Assembly (NCBI RefSeq): GCF_020379485.1
Contig: NW_026014648.1
Coordinates: 106,001-170,000, forward strand
Length of the DNA: 64,000 nt
Direction of reading: 5' to 3'
DNA from: Brassica napus
Lineage: Eukaryota; Streptophyta; Magnoliopsida; Brassicales; Brassicaceae
A program made the translations under genes and the position numbers. The notes beneath the pieces were generated by a model, which was not told where the DNA came from, did not search any database, and saw nothing but the letters and a program-made list of their open reading frames with translations. This document shows, in pieces, positions 1-11,100 of the stretch (positions within the stretch are counted from its first letter, which is position 1; each line of letters starts with the position of its first letter).

Positions 1-1441
1 TGTACTGAACAGACAGCCTACGTGGGCCAAAATCACCCAAACAGTCCACGGGAAGGGCCAGCGTCCTGAGTCCAAGGACCAACGTGCTGATATGTGTACT
101 GATGAACAGCCACGGATGACCTGTGTGTGCTGACGGACACAGAAGGACACACACGGACACACACGTATAGCCATGGACGTCCTGTGTGTGCTGGCGGACA
201 CCCACAAACGATCTGTCTGTACTGAACAGACAGCCCACGTGGGCCAAAATCACCCAAACCATCCACAGGAAGGGTCAGCGTCCTGAGTCCGAGGACCAAC
301 GTGCTGATATGTGTACTGATGGACAGCCACAGATGTCCTGTGTGGGCTGACGGACACACACGGACACACACGCACAGCAACGGACGTCCTGTGTGTGCTG
401 ACGGACACACACGGACAGCCACAAACGTCATGTGTCTGCTGATGGACAGCCACAGACAGCCACAGACGTCCTGTGTGTACTGGCGGACACTTGGGCCAAA
501 ATTACCCAAACAGTCCACGGGAAAGGTTAGTGTGCTGAGTCCAAGGACCAACGTCCTGATATGTATACTGATGGACAGCCACGGACGTCCTGTGTGTGCT
601 GATGGACACACACGGACAGCCATAGACGTCCTGTGTGTGCTGACGGACACACATGGACGTCCTGTGTGTGCTGACGGACACCCACAGACGTCGTGTGTGT
701 ACTGAACAGACAGGCCACGTGGGTTAAAATCACCCGAACAGTCCACGGAAAGGGCCAGCATGCTGAGTCCAAGGACCAGAGTGCTGATATGTGTACTGAT
801 GGATAGCCACGAACGTCCTGTGTGTGCTGACGGAAACACACAGACACACACGGACAGCCATGGGCGTCCTTTGTGTGCTGACAGACACATACAGACACAC
901 ACGGACAGCCACGGACAGCCACATACGCCCAGTGTGTGCTGGCGGACACCAACGGACCTTCTGTGTGTACTGAACAGACAGCCCACTTTGGCCAAAATCA
1001 CCCAAACAGACCATGGGAAGGGTCAGCGTGCTGAGTCCAAGGACGAACGTGCTGATATGTGTACTGATGGACAGCCACAGACGTCCTGTGTGTGCTGATG
1101 GACACAAACAGACACACACGGACAGCCACGGACGTCCTGTGTGTGCTGACGGACACACACAGACGTCCTGTGTGTGCTGACGGACACCCACAGACGTCCT
1201 GTGTGTACTCAACAGACAGCCCACGTGGGCCAATTTCACCCGAACAGTCCACGGGAAGGGCCAGCGTGCTGAGTCCAAGGACCAGCGTGCTGATATGTGT
1301 ACTTATGGACAGTCACAGACGTCCTGTGTGTGCTGACGGACACACACGGACACACAATGCCAGCCACGAACGTCCTGTGTGTGCTGATGAACACACACTG
1401 ACGTCCTGTGTGTGCTGACGGACACCCACAGACATCCTGTG
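1..1441. repeat. rDNA-spacer-like satellite array, segment A
   Basis: Complex tandem repeat running off the left edge. The core phrase TGCTGATATGTGTACTGATG recurs near 85, 302, 553, 783, 1051 and 1289, so monomers are about 215-270 bp. Each has the core (ACTGAACAGACAGCCCACG, then CCAAAATCACCC, then GTCCACGGGAAGGG) followed by variable numbers of GGACGTCCTGTGTGTGCTGA and CGGACACACACGG subrepeats. The array is cut at 1441 by E1 and resumes at 8114 after the duplicated CTGTG. Reading frames across it are stop-poor but repeat-derived; I see no gene. Confidence 0.93.
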
Positions 1442-2393
1442 TGTTGTAGTACCCACGACTGAGGTTCCCATCATCCGCAAAGGTCCTACCACAAGGTCCG
1501 GCTCAAGGGTTATAAGAGCTGGATTTGCCAAAGCTGTCCAGGAGTTGCTTGCACAGGAACAAACCGGATTCAAGCAACTATTGATCCAGGAGTTGGCCGA
1601 CTTAAAGCTTGAAGACACCAGCGAGTCATTAGAGGTTCCAGACTCTTTCCATTCAAGCCAATTCTCCTCCATCGACCAGAATGGAGCCGGCCTGATCATT
1701 TCCACCTTCATCCTCAATCCATCCAACCCACTTGCTTCCGGTTCAGAGATGTAGCCGTCCATCAGAAGGAGTAGTATGTGTTGTACTCTTTTTCCTTATC
1801 GGGTTTTGTCCCACTGGGTTTTTCCGAAAGGTTTTAATGAGGCAACATGCAAGCATACTATGAGTTCTGATCCGGACATCTCAAGCCGCGACCGGTCTAT
1901 TGCTTTTCTTTAATTTATTTCGGTTAAGACTATGGCCATTTGTCTAGGCCTTTTTATCTTTTAGAGTCCATTAAGGAACAGCTATTTAAACTCTTGTAGT
2001 AGCCAAATTTTCGGCCAAGTCTTTTTATGAAATCGTTTTGCTTAAGCAAAGAAACCCTAAGTCTTTCAGTCGTGAGAAACTATTGAGAGCAGCCGTCCGA
2101 CATATCAAAGAACCGATCCATTGTTCTTTGTGGAGTCCTTCGATCCATCCCATCTCTTGTCCGATCTTGAGAGAGACACACGTCCAGCAAGAGCCGGAAC
2201 CACTTCTATCCCTCAAACCATCCGTTGATCTTGTTGAGAGAGACACACGTCCAGCAACAGATTCCATCTGTACAAACGCCAACAAGAGACGACCCGGCCG
2301 GTACTATCCATCCGAGCCAAAGACTGAACCGCGGAACGGCCATCAGTCCGTCCGTCCGTCCGTCCGTTCGACCCTCGACCCGTGCCTACAACA
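1442..2393 (+). repeat. E1 5' LTR
   Basis: 952 bp, TGTTGTAG...CTACAACA. Its first ~313 bp repeat the C-terminal coding part of the polyprotein (stop codon at 1752-1754 equals 7472-7474 in the 3' LTR). A weak TATA-like TATTTAAA lies at 1983-1990. A short (TCCG)n run sits near 2347-2368. Confidence 0.97.
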
Positions 2394-2396
2394 TTT

Positions 2397-2408
2397 TGGT
2401 ATCAGAGC
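2397..2408 (+). promoter_or_regulatory. E1 primer binding site (initiator Met tRNA)
   Basis: TGGTATCAGAGC begins three bases after the 5' LTR. This is the standard plant PBS complementary to the 3' end of initiator methionine tRNA. It primes minus-strand cDNA synthesis. Confidence 0.93.
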
Positions 2409-2734
2409 TGAAGTTTCCTGCGAAACTCAGTTCTTTCTGAACCCTAGCCGTCATAATTTCAAAAAAAAAAATATTTACTTTCCTTTTCTTTTTTTTTTTT
2501 TTTTTCGATTTTGCATTTTTTTTTAAAAAAAAATAAGAAGTTTTGCTTTCTTTCCAAGTTTTCGAAAATTCAAAAAAAATATTCCTCTTTCCTTATTCAA
2601 TTTGATTCGATTTTACCATAAATTTTTGCATTTACTTTTAGCCTTGGTCGATACTCAAAGTATCCGACCCAAGCCACTATTTAACCCCCCCCCTTGCCTT
2701 TTAATCTTTCTTTGAAGTTTCTTTGCAGAGAACT
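2409..2734 (+). other. E1 untranslated leader
   Basis: 326 bp between PBS and the gag start. It contains A and T homopolymer runs (2461-2540), a C run near 2685-2694 and no credible ORF. As in related elements it would hold packaging signals, but none can be identified by eye. Confidence 0.7.
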
Positions 2735-5700
2735 ATGGGAGACGCAGGTCAAGACCAAGCGGCCATAAACGCTCAGCTCTTAGCTGACAATGAAGAACTG
2801 AGGGCGAGCCTTAGGACTATCACCGCCGAGCTTGCTCAGCTACGGCAGGGAGGCAGGCCCAACGGACCTCGACCACCAGGAAGGCGTCAGCCGGATCCGC
2901 ATGACACTGACTCGGACGCGGACAGTACCGATGATACGCACAGTCAGGACGAGGAGAGGCCAAACCGGGGAGGTAGGAGGAACGCGCGAGGACCCCGGGC
3001 CCAAGTAGGAGGCGGCCGCGACCATAGGGGAGGTCGAGACCGAGAGGATGAAGAGCCCTGGTTGGGAGGCAAGGCGCTTAAGCTTCATCCCCCAACGTTT
3101 GCTGGCAAGGTTGATCCGGATGCCTACATCGTGTGGGAGAAGCGCATGGAGTACATCTTCGACTATTACCAATATAGTGAAGCCAAGAAGGTTGCCCTAG
3201 CAGCAGCCCAGCTGACGGACAATGCTCTGTCGTGGTGGGATCGAGACGTTGCTAAGTCCGGGCCAGTGTGGAGAGCGCGTAATTGGACCGAGATGCGGAC
3301 CAAGCTTCGCGCGAGGTACATTCCATCTTACTACCAGCGTGATGTGCTAAAACGTTTTCGTAAACTTACGCAGGGAACTAAGACTGTGGAGGAGTACTTT
3401 GAGGAGTTCGAGGCACTTAGGAATAAGCTTGAGACCGACGAGCCCGAGGAGACAATGATGTCCCAATTCCTGGAAGGGTTGCAAGACCGCATTGCCCGCA
3501 AGGTGGAGAGACAACACTATGAAGATTTCAACGATCTATTGCACTTTGCTACGCAAGCCGAGCAGCACATCAAGCGCAAGACGGCCAGTACCAGCCGCAG
3601 CAAGCCTGCTTGGACTCAACCGGGATCAAAACAAGGCGACAAGGGCAAGACGATTGAGATTGAGAGCCGATTCAAGACAAACCAGGCTGAATCGTCTAAT
3701 GCATCTAAGCCGGAGCAGGGTAAGACTCAAGCCCAAACTTTGCGCACTCGTGACATCATTTGTTATAAGTGTCAGGGCAAAGGCCACTACGCTCGGGATT
3801 GTCCAAACAAGCGAGTGATGGTCCTAAAGGGGGATGGCGAGTATGAATCCCAAGACGAGGCAGAGGCCGCGGCAGTGATCTCTGACGAGGAGGTAACCGA
3901 TTACCCGGAGACAGGTGAGCTGCTAGTGACCCGGAGAGCTCTTAGCACCCTCTTTGATCCAGAGACCATCCAGCGGGAGAACATCTTCCACACCAGATGT
4001 AGTGTTGATCACAAGGTATGTAGTTTGATCATAGATGGCGGATCTTGTACTAACGTGGCTAGCAAGTACCTTGTTGATAAGCTAGGGTTGGTCAAAACCG
4101 CCCATCCTCGGCCATACCGTCTCAAATGGCTCAATGATGAGACTGAGCTCAAGATTGCCGAACAAGTTGTCGTGTCCTTCAGTATTGGCAAGTACCATGA
4201 CCAGGTCAAGTGTGATGTTGTACCCATGCAAGCCGGACATATACTTCTAGGAAGGCCGTGGCAGTTTGACAAGGAGACCCTTCACCATGGACGCACCAAC
4301 ATTTATAGCTTCGTCCACAACAACAAAAAGCACAGCCTAGCACCTCTCAGCCCCCAAGAAGTTCATGATATGCAGAAGGCAATGACACAGTCCGGCCAGG
4401 TAAGTAACGCTAACCTTTACATGACTTCCGGACAAGTGCTTAAATCATTGCAACGTGAGACACAGGTGCTACTAATGATCTTTAAGGAAGGTTGTTTTGC
4501 AGGTTTTGAGGCTCCTGAAGTGCCGGATGTAGTACAAGACCTCATGGGACGCTACAAGGATGTCTTTCCTGATGAGATTCCAGCCGGTTTACCCCCTGTC
4601 CGTGGCATAGAACATCAGATCGACCTTGTACCCGGCGCGCCTCTACCAAACCGAGCCGCTTACCGCGTCAACCCTGAGGAAGCTAAGGAGTTGGAGCGGC
4701 AGGTCCAAGACCTCATGGACAAAGGCTACATCCGCGAGAGCCTTAGTCCCTGTGCGGTCCCGGTTCTACTAGTGCCTAAGAAGGATGGGACGTGGCGCAT
4801 GTGTGTGGACTGCCGAGCCATCAACAACATAACCATCAAATATCGGTACCCTATACCTAGATTAGATGATATGTTGGATGAACTGAGTGGGTCTGTTGTG
4901 TTTTCTAAGATTGATCTCAGGAGTGGATACCATCAAGTCCGCATGAAGGAAGGAGATGAGTGGAAAACCGCCTTCAAGACCAAGCAAGGACTGTACGAGT
5001 GGCTGGTGATGCCGTTCGGCCTTACCAACGCCCCTAGCACATTCATGAGGCTCATGAACGAGGTCCTCCGACCTTACATTGGTAAATTCGTGGTTGTGTA
5101 CTTTGATGACATCCTGATTTACAGCAGGTCCTTAACTGAACACATTGGACATCTAGAACAGGTTTTGAAAGCCTTGAGGCAAGAAGGCCTTTATGCTAAC
5201 CTTAAGAAATGTGTTTTCTGCACTGATCAGTTGGTATTTTTAGGCTTTGTTGTGAGTTCACAGGGACTGAAGGTTGATGAGGAGAAGATCAAGGCGATAC
5301 AAGACTGGCCAACCCCGACCACGATCGGACATGTCCGCAGCTTCCATGGCCTGGCCAGTTTCTATCGACGATTTGTGAAGGATTTCAGTACCATTGCCGC
5401 CCCAATGACCTCCGTGATCAAGAAGAATGTATCCTTTACTTGGGGACCTGCCCAAGAGGAGTCTTTCAACAGGCTTAAATATAGTTTGACGCATGCACCG
5501 GTCCTAACTCTTCCTGATTTTGATAAACCTTTTGAGATTGAGTGTGATGCCTCAGGGACAGGGATTGGAGCCGTACTGACCCAAGGAGGCCGGCCAGTGG
5601 CTTTCTTTAGTGAGAAATTGAGTGGAGCCGCCCTCAATTACCCCACCTATGATAAAGAGCTATATGCTCTAGTAAGGTCACTTGAGACTTGGCAACATTA

Positions 5701-7474
5701 TCTTCTGTCTAAAGAGTTTATTATTCATACAGATCACGAGACTCTTAAACACTTGAGGGGCCAGACCACACTCAAGAGGAGGCATGCTAGGTGGCTGGAG
5801 TTCGTGGAGACTTTTCCTTATGTGATCAAGTACAAGAAGGGGAAGGACAACGTAGTGGCCGACGCTCTATCCCGACGCCACACGCTCATTACCACCATGG
5901 AGGCCAAGATCATGGGTTTTGAACAACTTAAAATGTCTTATGAAACTGACCCTGATTTTTCTGAGCTTTACAGTAACACGGCTAAGGGAGCCATGGGTCC
6001 ATTCTATCAGCAGGACGGGTTCCTCTTCAAGGAGAAGCGCCTGTGCATTCCTCATGGTTCCATGCGAGACTTACTGACACGAGAAGCTCATGGGGGCGGG
6101 TTGATGGGGCATTTCGGCCGAGACAAAACCCTGAGCGTCCTCTCCGATCACTTCTATTGGCCCAGGATGAGGCGATACGTCGAGAGCCTATGCTCCAAGT
6201 GCACTGTCTGTCTCAAAACCAAATCCAGGTCGCATCCTTATGGTTTACACATGCCTTTACCTATTCCTATTGCACCATGGGTTGATCTGTCTATGGACTT
6301 TGTGCTGGGCTTGCCCAAGATAGAACACAAGGATTCCATTTTTGTTGTAGTGGACAGGTTCTCCAAGATGGCACATTTCATTCCGTGTTCTAAGACCAAT
6401 GATGCAAGCCAAACCGCTGATCTCTTCTTCAAGGAAGTAGTGCGCTTACATGGAGTGCCACGTACCATTGTGTCCGACCGAGACACAAAATTCCTCAGCC
6501 ACTTCTGGAGAACATTGTGGAAGAAGCTTGGAACCAAGCTCCTCTTCTCGACCACTTGCCACCCACAGACTGATGGTCAGACCGAGGTAGTAAACCGTAC
6601 ACTCTCTCAGTTGTTGAGGGCTACGGTGGGTAAGAATCTTAGAAATTGGTTGAGTTGTTTGCCTTTCATTGAGTTTGCTTATAACCATGCAAGGCACTCT
6701 ATTACTAACCTCTCCCCTTTTGAGATTGTGTATGGCTTTAGACCAGAGACGCCCATGGACCTATCCGCACTGCCCCCAGCCATGCAAGTTAGCCAAAGTG
6801 GTGACAAAAAGGCCGAGTTTGTGAAGAACATGCACCGGCAAGTCAAGGAGACTTTGGAGAAGAAGGCTGAACGGAACCGGATTAAGCTCAACAGAGGACG
6901 CACAGAAGTTATATTCCAACCAGGCGACTGGGTGTGGCTCCACATGAGGCCAGAACGGTTTCCGGAAGAGAGGAAGAGCAAATTATCCCCACGAGGGGAC
7001 GGCCCTTTCCAAGTACTCGACCGGATCAATGACAATGCCTACCGGCTAGAGCTGCCAGGTGAGTTCCAAGTATCTCGAACGTTCAATGTGTCTGATTTGT
7101 CTCCTTATGTTGCAGATGACGGAGATGTTCTGAGGACAGAACCTGTTCAAGAGGGAGGGGATGTTGTAGTACCCACGACTGAGGTTCCCATCATCCGCAA
7201 AGGTCCTACCACAAGGTCCGGCTCAAGGGTTATAAGAGCTGGATTTGCCAAAGCTGTCCAGGAGTTGCTTGCACAGGAACAAACCGGATTCAAGCAACTA
7301 TTGATCCAGGAGTTGGCCGACTTAAAGCTTGAAGACACCAGCGAGTCATTAGAGGTTCCAGACTCTTTCCATTCAAGCCAATTCTCCTCCATCGACCAGA
7401 ATGGAGCCGGCCTGATCATTTCCACCTTCATCCTCAATCCATCCAACCCACTTGCTTCCGGTTCAGAGATGTAG
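2735..7474 (+). CDS. E1 Gag-Pol polyprotein (CRM-like Ty3/gypsy)
   Basis: One uninterrupted frame of 1,579 codons from ATG 2735; an upstream in-frame TTG at 2723 is not a likely plant start. Order: acidic/arginine-rich N-terminus; Gag core about 120-270; CCHC zinc knuckle 343-356 (CX2CX4HX4C); aspartic protease with DGGS at 434; reverse transcriptase with YFDD at 789-792; RNase H with first catalytic Asp 938; integrase zinc finger (His1119/His1126, Cys1156/Cys1159); integrase triad D1188, D1248, E1284, giving the D-X59-D-X35-E spacing; and a GPF module starting at 1423. All catalytic residues are present, so the element may be autonomous. Gag and Pol share one frame with no stop or frameshift between them. 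Residues from about 1476 to 1579 are encoded by the 3' LTR, and no chromodomain is visible. That overlap is a known trait of CRM centromeric retrotransposons; a TTRSGSR-like basic patch there could be the CR motif, by inference only. Confidence 0.95.
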   Translation: MGDAGQDQAAINAQLLADNEELRASLRTITAELAQLRQGGRPNGPRPPGRRQPDPHDTDSDADSTDDTHSQDEERPNRGGRRNARGPRAQVGGGRDHRGGRDREDEEPWLGGKALKLHPPTFAGKVDPDAYIVWEKRMEYIFDYYQYSEAKKVALAAAQLTDNALSWWDRDVAKSGPVWRARNWTEMRTKLRARYIPSYYQRDVLKRFRKLTQGTKTVEEYFEEFEALRNKLETDEPEETMMSQFLEGLQDRIARKVERQHYEDFNDLLHFATQAEQHIKRKTASTSRSKPAWTQPGSKQGDKGKTIEIESRFKTNQAESSNASKPEQGKTQAQTLRTRDIICYKCQGKGHYARDCPNKRVMVLKGDGEYESQDEAEAAAVISDEEVTDYPETGELLVTRRALSTLFDPETIQRENIFHTRCSVDHKVCSLIIDGGSCTNVASKYLVDKLGLVKTAHPRPYRLKWLNDETELKIAEQVVVSFSIGKYHDQVKCDVVPMQAGHILLGRPWQFDKETLHHGRTNIYSFVHNNKKHSLAPLSPQEVHDMQKAMTQSGQVSNANLYMTSGQVLKSLQRETQVLLMIFKEGCFAGFEAPEVPDVVQDLMGRYKDVFPDEIPAGLPPVRGIEHQIDLVPGAPLPNRAAYRVNPEEAKELERQVQDLMDKGYIRESLSPCAVPVLLVPKKDGTWRMCVDCRAINNITIKYRYPIPRLDDMLDELSGSVVFSKIDLRSGYHQVRMKEGDEWKTAFKTKQGLYEWLVMPFGLTNAPSTFMRLMNEVLRPYIGKFVVVYFDDILIYSRSLTEHIGHLEQVLKALRQEGLYANLKKCVFCTDQLVFLGFVVSSQGLKVDEEKIKAIQDWPTPTTIGHVRSFHGLASFYRRFVKDFSTIAAPMTSVIKKNVSFTWGPAQEESFNRLKYSLTHAPVLTLPDFDKPFEIECDASGTGIGAVLTQGGRPVAFFSEKLSGAALNYPTYDKELYALVRSLETWQHYLLSKEFIIHTDHETLKHLRGQTTLKRRHARWLEFVETFPYVIKYKKGKDNVVADALSRRHTLITTMEAKIMGFEQLKMSYETDPDFSELYSNTAKGAMGPFYQQDGFLFKEKRLCIPHGSMRDLLTREAHGGGLMGHFGRDKTLSVLSDHFYWPRMRRYVESLCSKCTVCLKTKSRSHPYGLHMPLPIPIAPWVDLSMDFVLGLPKIEHKDSIFVVVDRFSKMAHFIPCSKTNDASQTADLFFKEVVRLHGVPRTIVSDRDTKFLSHFWRTLWKKLGTKLLFSTTCHPQTDGQTEVVNRTLSQLLRATVGKNLRNWLSCLPFIEFAYNHARHSITNLSPFEIVYGFRPETPMDLSALPPAMQVSQSGDKKAEFVKNMHRQVKETLEKKAERNRIKLNRGRTEVIFQPGDWVWLHMRPERFPEERKSKLSPRGDGPFQVLDRINDNAYRLELPGEFQVSRTFNVSDLSPYVADDGDVLRTEPVQEGGDVVVPTTEVPIIRKGPTTRSGSRVIRAGFAKAVQELLAQEQTGFKQLLIQELADLKLEDTSESLEVPDSFHSSQFSSIDQNGAGLIISTFILNPSNPLASGSEM
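7149..7161 (+). promoter_or_regulatory. E1 polypurine tract
   Basis: AAGAGGGAGGGGA directly abuts the 3' LTR start at 7162. It is the plus-strand primer site and lies inside the coding frame (Glu-Gly rich residues). Confidence 0.9.
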
Positions 7475-8113
7475 CCGTCCATCAGAAGGAGTAGTATGTG
7501 TTGTACTCTTTTTCCTTATCGGGTTTTGTCCCACTGGGTTTTTCCGAAAGGTTTTAATGAGGCAACATGCAAGCATACTATGAGTTCTGATCCGGACATC
7601 TCAAGCCGCGACCGGTCTATTGCTTTTCTTTAATTTATTTCGGTTAAGACTATGGCCATTTGTCTAGGCCTTTTTATCTTTTAGAGTCCATTAAGGAACA
7701 GCTATTTAAACTCTTGTAGTAGCCAAATTTTCGGCCAAGTCTTTTTATGAAATCGTTTTGCTTAAGCAAAGAAACCCTAAGTCTTTCAGTCGTGAGAAAC
7801 TATTGAGAGCAGCCGTCCGACATATCAAAGAACCGATCCATTGTTCTTTGTGGAGTCCTTCGATCCATCCCATCTCTTGTCCGATCTTGAGAGAGACACA
7901 CGTCCAGCAAGAGCCGGAACCACTTCTATCCTTCAAACCATCCGTTGATCTTGTTGAGAGAGACACACGTCCAGCAACAGATTCCATCTGTACAAACGCC
8001 AACAAGAGACAACCCGGCCGGTACTATCCATCCGAGCCAAAGACTGAACCGCGGAACGGCCATCAGTCCGTCCGTCCGTCCGTCCGTTCGACCCTCGACC
8101 CGTGCCTACAACA
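7162..8113 (+). repeat. E1 3' LTR
   Basis: 952 bp, offset exactly 5,720 bp from the 5' LTR with two transition differences and no indels. It encodes the polyprotein C-terminus and stop (7472-7474). It is followed by the target duplication CTGTG and satellite. Confidence 0.97.
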
Positions 8114-11100
8114 CTGTGTGTGCTGACGAACACCCATAGACGTCATGTGTGTGCTGACGGACACCCACAGATGTCCTGTGTGTGCTAGCGGACAACCACG
8201 GATGTCCTGTGTGTACTGAACAGACAGCATACATGGGCAAAATCACCCAAACAGTCCACGGGAAGGGCCAGCGTTCTGAGTCCAAGGACCAACTTGCTGA
8301 TATGTGTACTGATGAACAGCCACGGACTACCTGTGTGTTCTGACGGAAACAGAAGGACACACACCAACACACACGGATAGCCATGGACGTCCTGTGTGTG
8401 CTGGCGGACACCCACAAACGTCCTGTGTGTACTGAACTGACAGCCCACGTGGGCCAAAATCACCCAAACTATCCACGGGAAGGGTCAGCGTGCTGAGTCC
8501 GAGGACCAACGTGCTGATATGTGTACTGATGGACAGCCACAGATGTCCTGTGTGTGCTGACAGACACACACGGACACACACGCACAGCAACAGACGTCCT
8601 GTGTGTGCTAACGGACACACACGAACAGCCACAGACGTCATGTGTCTACTGATGGACAGCCACAGACAGCCACAGATGTCCTGTTTGTGCTGGCAGACAC
8701 TTGGGCCAAAATTACCCAAACAGTCCACGGGAAGGGTTAGCGTGCTGAGTCCAAGGACCAACGTCCTGATATGTGAACTGATGGTCAGCCACGGACGTCC
8801 TCTGTGTGCTGATGGACACACACGGACAGCCACAGACGTCCTGTGTGTGCTGACGGACACACACAGATGTTCTGTGTGTGCTGACGGATACCCACAGATG
8901 TCGTGTGTGTACTGAATAGACCACCCACGTGGGATAAAATTACCCGAACAGTCCACGGGAAGGGCCAGCGTGCTGATATGTGTACTGATGGACAGCCACA
9001 GACGTCGTGTGTGTGCTGACGACACACACAGACACACAAGGCCAGCCACGAACGTCTTGTGTGTGCTGACGAACACACACAGACGTCCTGTGTGTGCTGA
9101 CGGACACCCACAGACGTCATGTGTGTGCTGACGGATACCCACAGACGTCCTTTGTGTGCTGCCGGACAGCCACGGACAGCCACGGTCGTCCTGTGTGTAC
9201 TGGCGGACACCCACGGACGTCCTGTATGTGCTGACGGACACACACGGATAGCACAGACGTCATGTGTCTGCTGATGGACAGCCACAGACAGCCACAGATG
9301 TCCTGTGTGTGCTGGCGGACACTTGGGCCAAAATTACACAAACAGTCCACGGGAAGGGTTAGCGTGCTGAGTCCAAGGACCAAAGTCCTGATATGTGTAC
9401 TGATGGACAGCCACGGACGTCCTGTGTGTGCTGATGGACACACACGGACAGCCACAGACGTCATGTGTGTACTGACGGACACACACGGACGTCCTGTGTG
9501 TGCTGACGGACACCCACAGACGTTGTGTGTGAACTGAACAGACAGCCCACGTGGGCAAAAATCACCCGAACAGTCCATGGGAAAGGCCAGCATGCTGAAT
9601 CCAAGGATCAGCGTGCTGATATGTGTACTGATGGCAGCCACGAACGTCCTGTGTGTGCTGACGGACACACACGGACAGCCACAAACGTCTTTTGTGTGCT
9701 GGAGGACACCCACGGACGTCTTGTGTGTACTGAACAGACAGCCCACTTGGACCAAAATCACCCAAACAGTCCACAGGAAAGGTCAGTGTGCTGAGTCCAA
9801 GGACCAACGTGCTAATATGTGTACTGATGGACAGCCACGGATGTCCTTTGTGTGCTGACGGACACACACGGACACACGCGAACAGCCAAAGACGTCCTGT
9901 GTTTGCTGATGGACAGCCACAGACAGCCACATACGTCCTGTGTGTGCTGGCGAACACCGACGGACGGTCTGTGTGTACTGAACAGACAGCCCAATTAGGC
10001 CAAAATCACCCAAACAGTCCACGGGAAGGGTCAGCGTGCTGAGTCCAAGGACCAGCGTGCTGATATGTTTACTGATGGACAGCCACGAACGTCCTGTGTG
10101 TGCTAACGGAGACACACGGACAGCCACGGACGTCCTTTGTGTGCTGGCGGACACCCACGGACGTCCCGTGTGTACTGAACAGACAGCCCACGTGGGCTAA
10201 AATCACCCGACCAGTCCACGGAAAGGGCCAGCATGCTGAGTCCAAGGACCAGCGTGCTGATATGTGTACTGATGGACAGCCACGAACGTCCTGTGTGTTC
10301 TGACGGAAACACACAGACACACACGGATGTCCTTTGTGTGCTGACGGACACATACGGACACACACGGACAGCCACAGACGTCCTGTGTGTGCTGACGGAC
10401 ACACACGAACCACCACAGACGTCCTGTGTCTGCTGATGGACAGCCACAGACAGCCACATACGTCCTGTGTGTGCTGGCGGACACCAACGGACGTTCTGTG
10501 TGTACTGAACAGACAGCCCACTTAGGCCAAAATCACCCAAACAGTCCATGGGAAGGGTCAGCATGCTGAGTCCAAGGACCAACGTGGTGATATGTGTACT
10601 GATAGACAGCCATGGACGTCCTGTGTGTGCTGATGGACGCACACAGACACACACGGACAGCCACAGACGTCCTGTGTGTGCTGACGGACACACACAGACG
10701 TCCTGTGTGCGGACAGACACCCACAGACGTCCTGTGTGTACTCAACAGACAGCCCACGTGGTCCAATTTCACCGGAACAGTCCACGGGAAGGGCAAGCAT
10801 GCTGATATGTGTACTGATGGACAGCCACAGACATCCTGTGTGTGCTGACGGACACACACGGACACACACGGCCAGCCACGACCAACCTGTGTGTGATGAC
10901 GGACACACACAGACGTCCTGTGTGTGCTGACGGACACACACATACACACACGGACAGCCACAGACGTCCTGTGTGTGCTGACGGACAGCCACATACAGCC
11001 ACAGACGTCCTGTGTGTGCTAGCGGACACCCACGGACGTCCTGTGTGTACTGAACAGACAGCCCACATGGGCCAAAATCACCCAAACAGTCCACGGGAAG

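Larger units (their letters stand above)
1442..8113 (+). mobile_element. E1: intact Ty3/gypsy LTR retrotransposon, CRM-like
   Basis: A complete 6,672-bp element inserted in the satellite. It has two 952-bp LTRs, each beginning TGTTGTAG and ending CTACAACA (an 8-bp terminal inverted repeat). The 5-bp target duplication CTGTG lies at 1437-1441 and 8114-8118. An initiator-Met tRNA primer site, a gag-pol reading frame and a polypurine tract occur in the expected order. The LTRs differ at only two sites I can find (2212/7932 C/T and 2291/8011 G/A), so insertion was recent. Domain order PR-RT-RNaseH-INT places it in Ty3/gypsy. The frame running into the 3' LTR, with no chromodomain, fits the centromeric CRM clade; the clade is inferred, the superfamily is clear. 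Confidence 0.96.

Noticed and set aside
33..1001. Long minus-strand ORFs across the satellite (also about 8.3-15 kb, 18.3-23.4 kb and 33.8-47.9 kb).
   Set aside because: They translate the tandem repeat in several frames at once, have no domain, start and stop at random monomer variants, and often use non-ATG starts.
1545..1754. Separate small gene at the left end of E1.
   Set aside because: It is the 5' LTR copy of the polyprotein C-terminus, without its own start context.
2723..2734. Start of the E1 polyprotein at 2723.
   Set aside because: That codon is TTG; the first ATG in frame is 2735.
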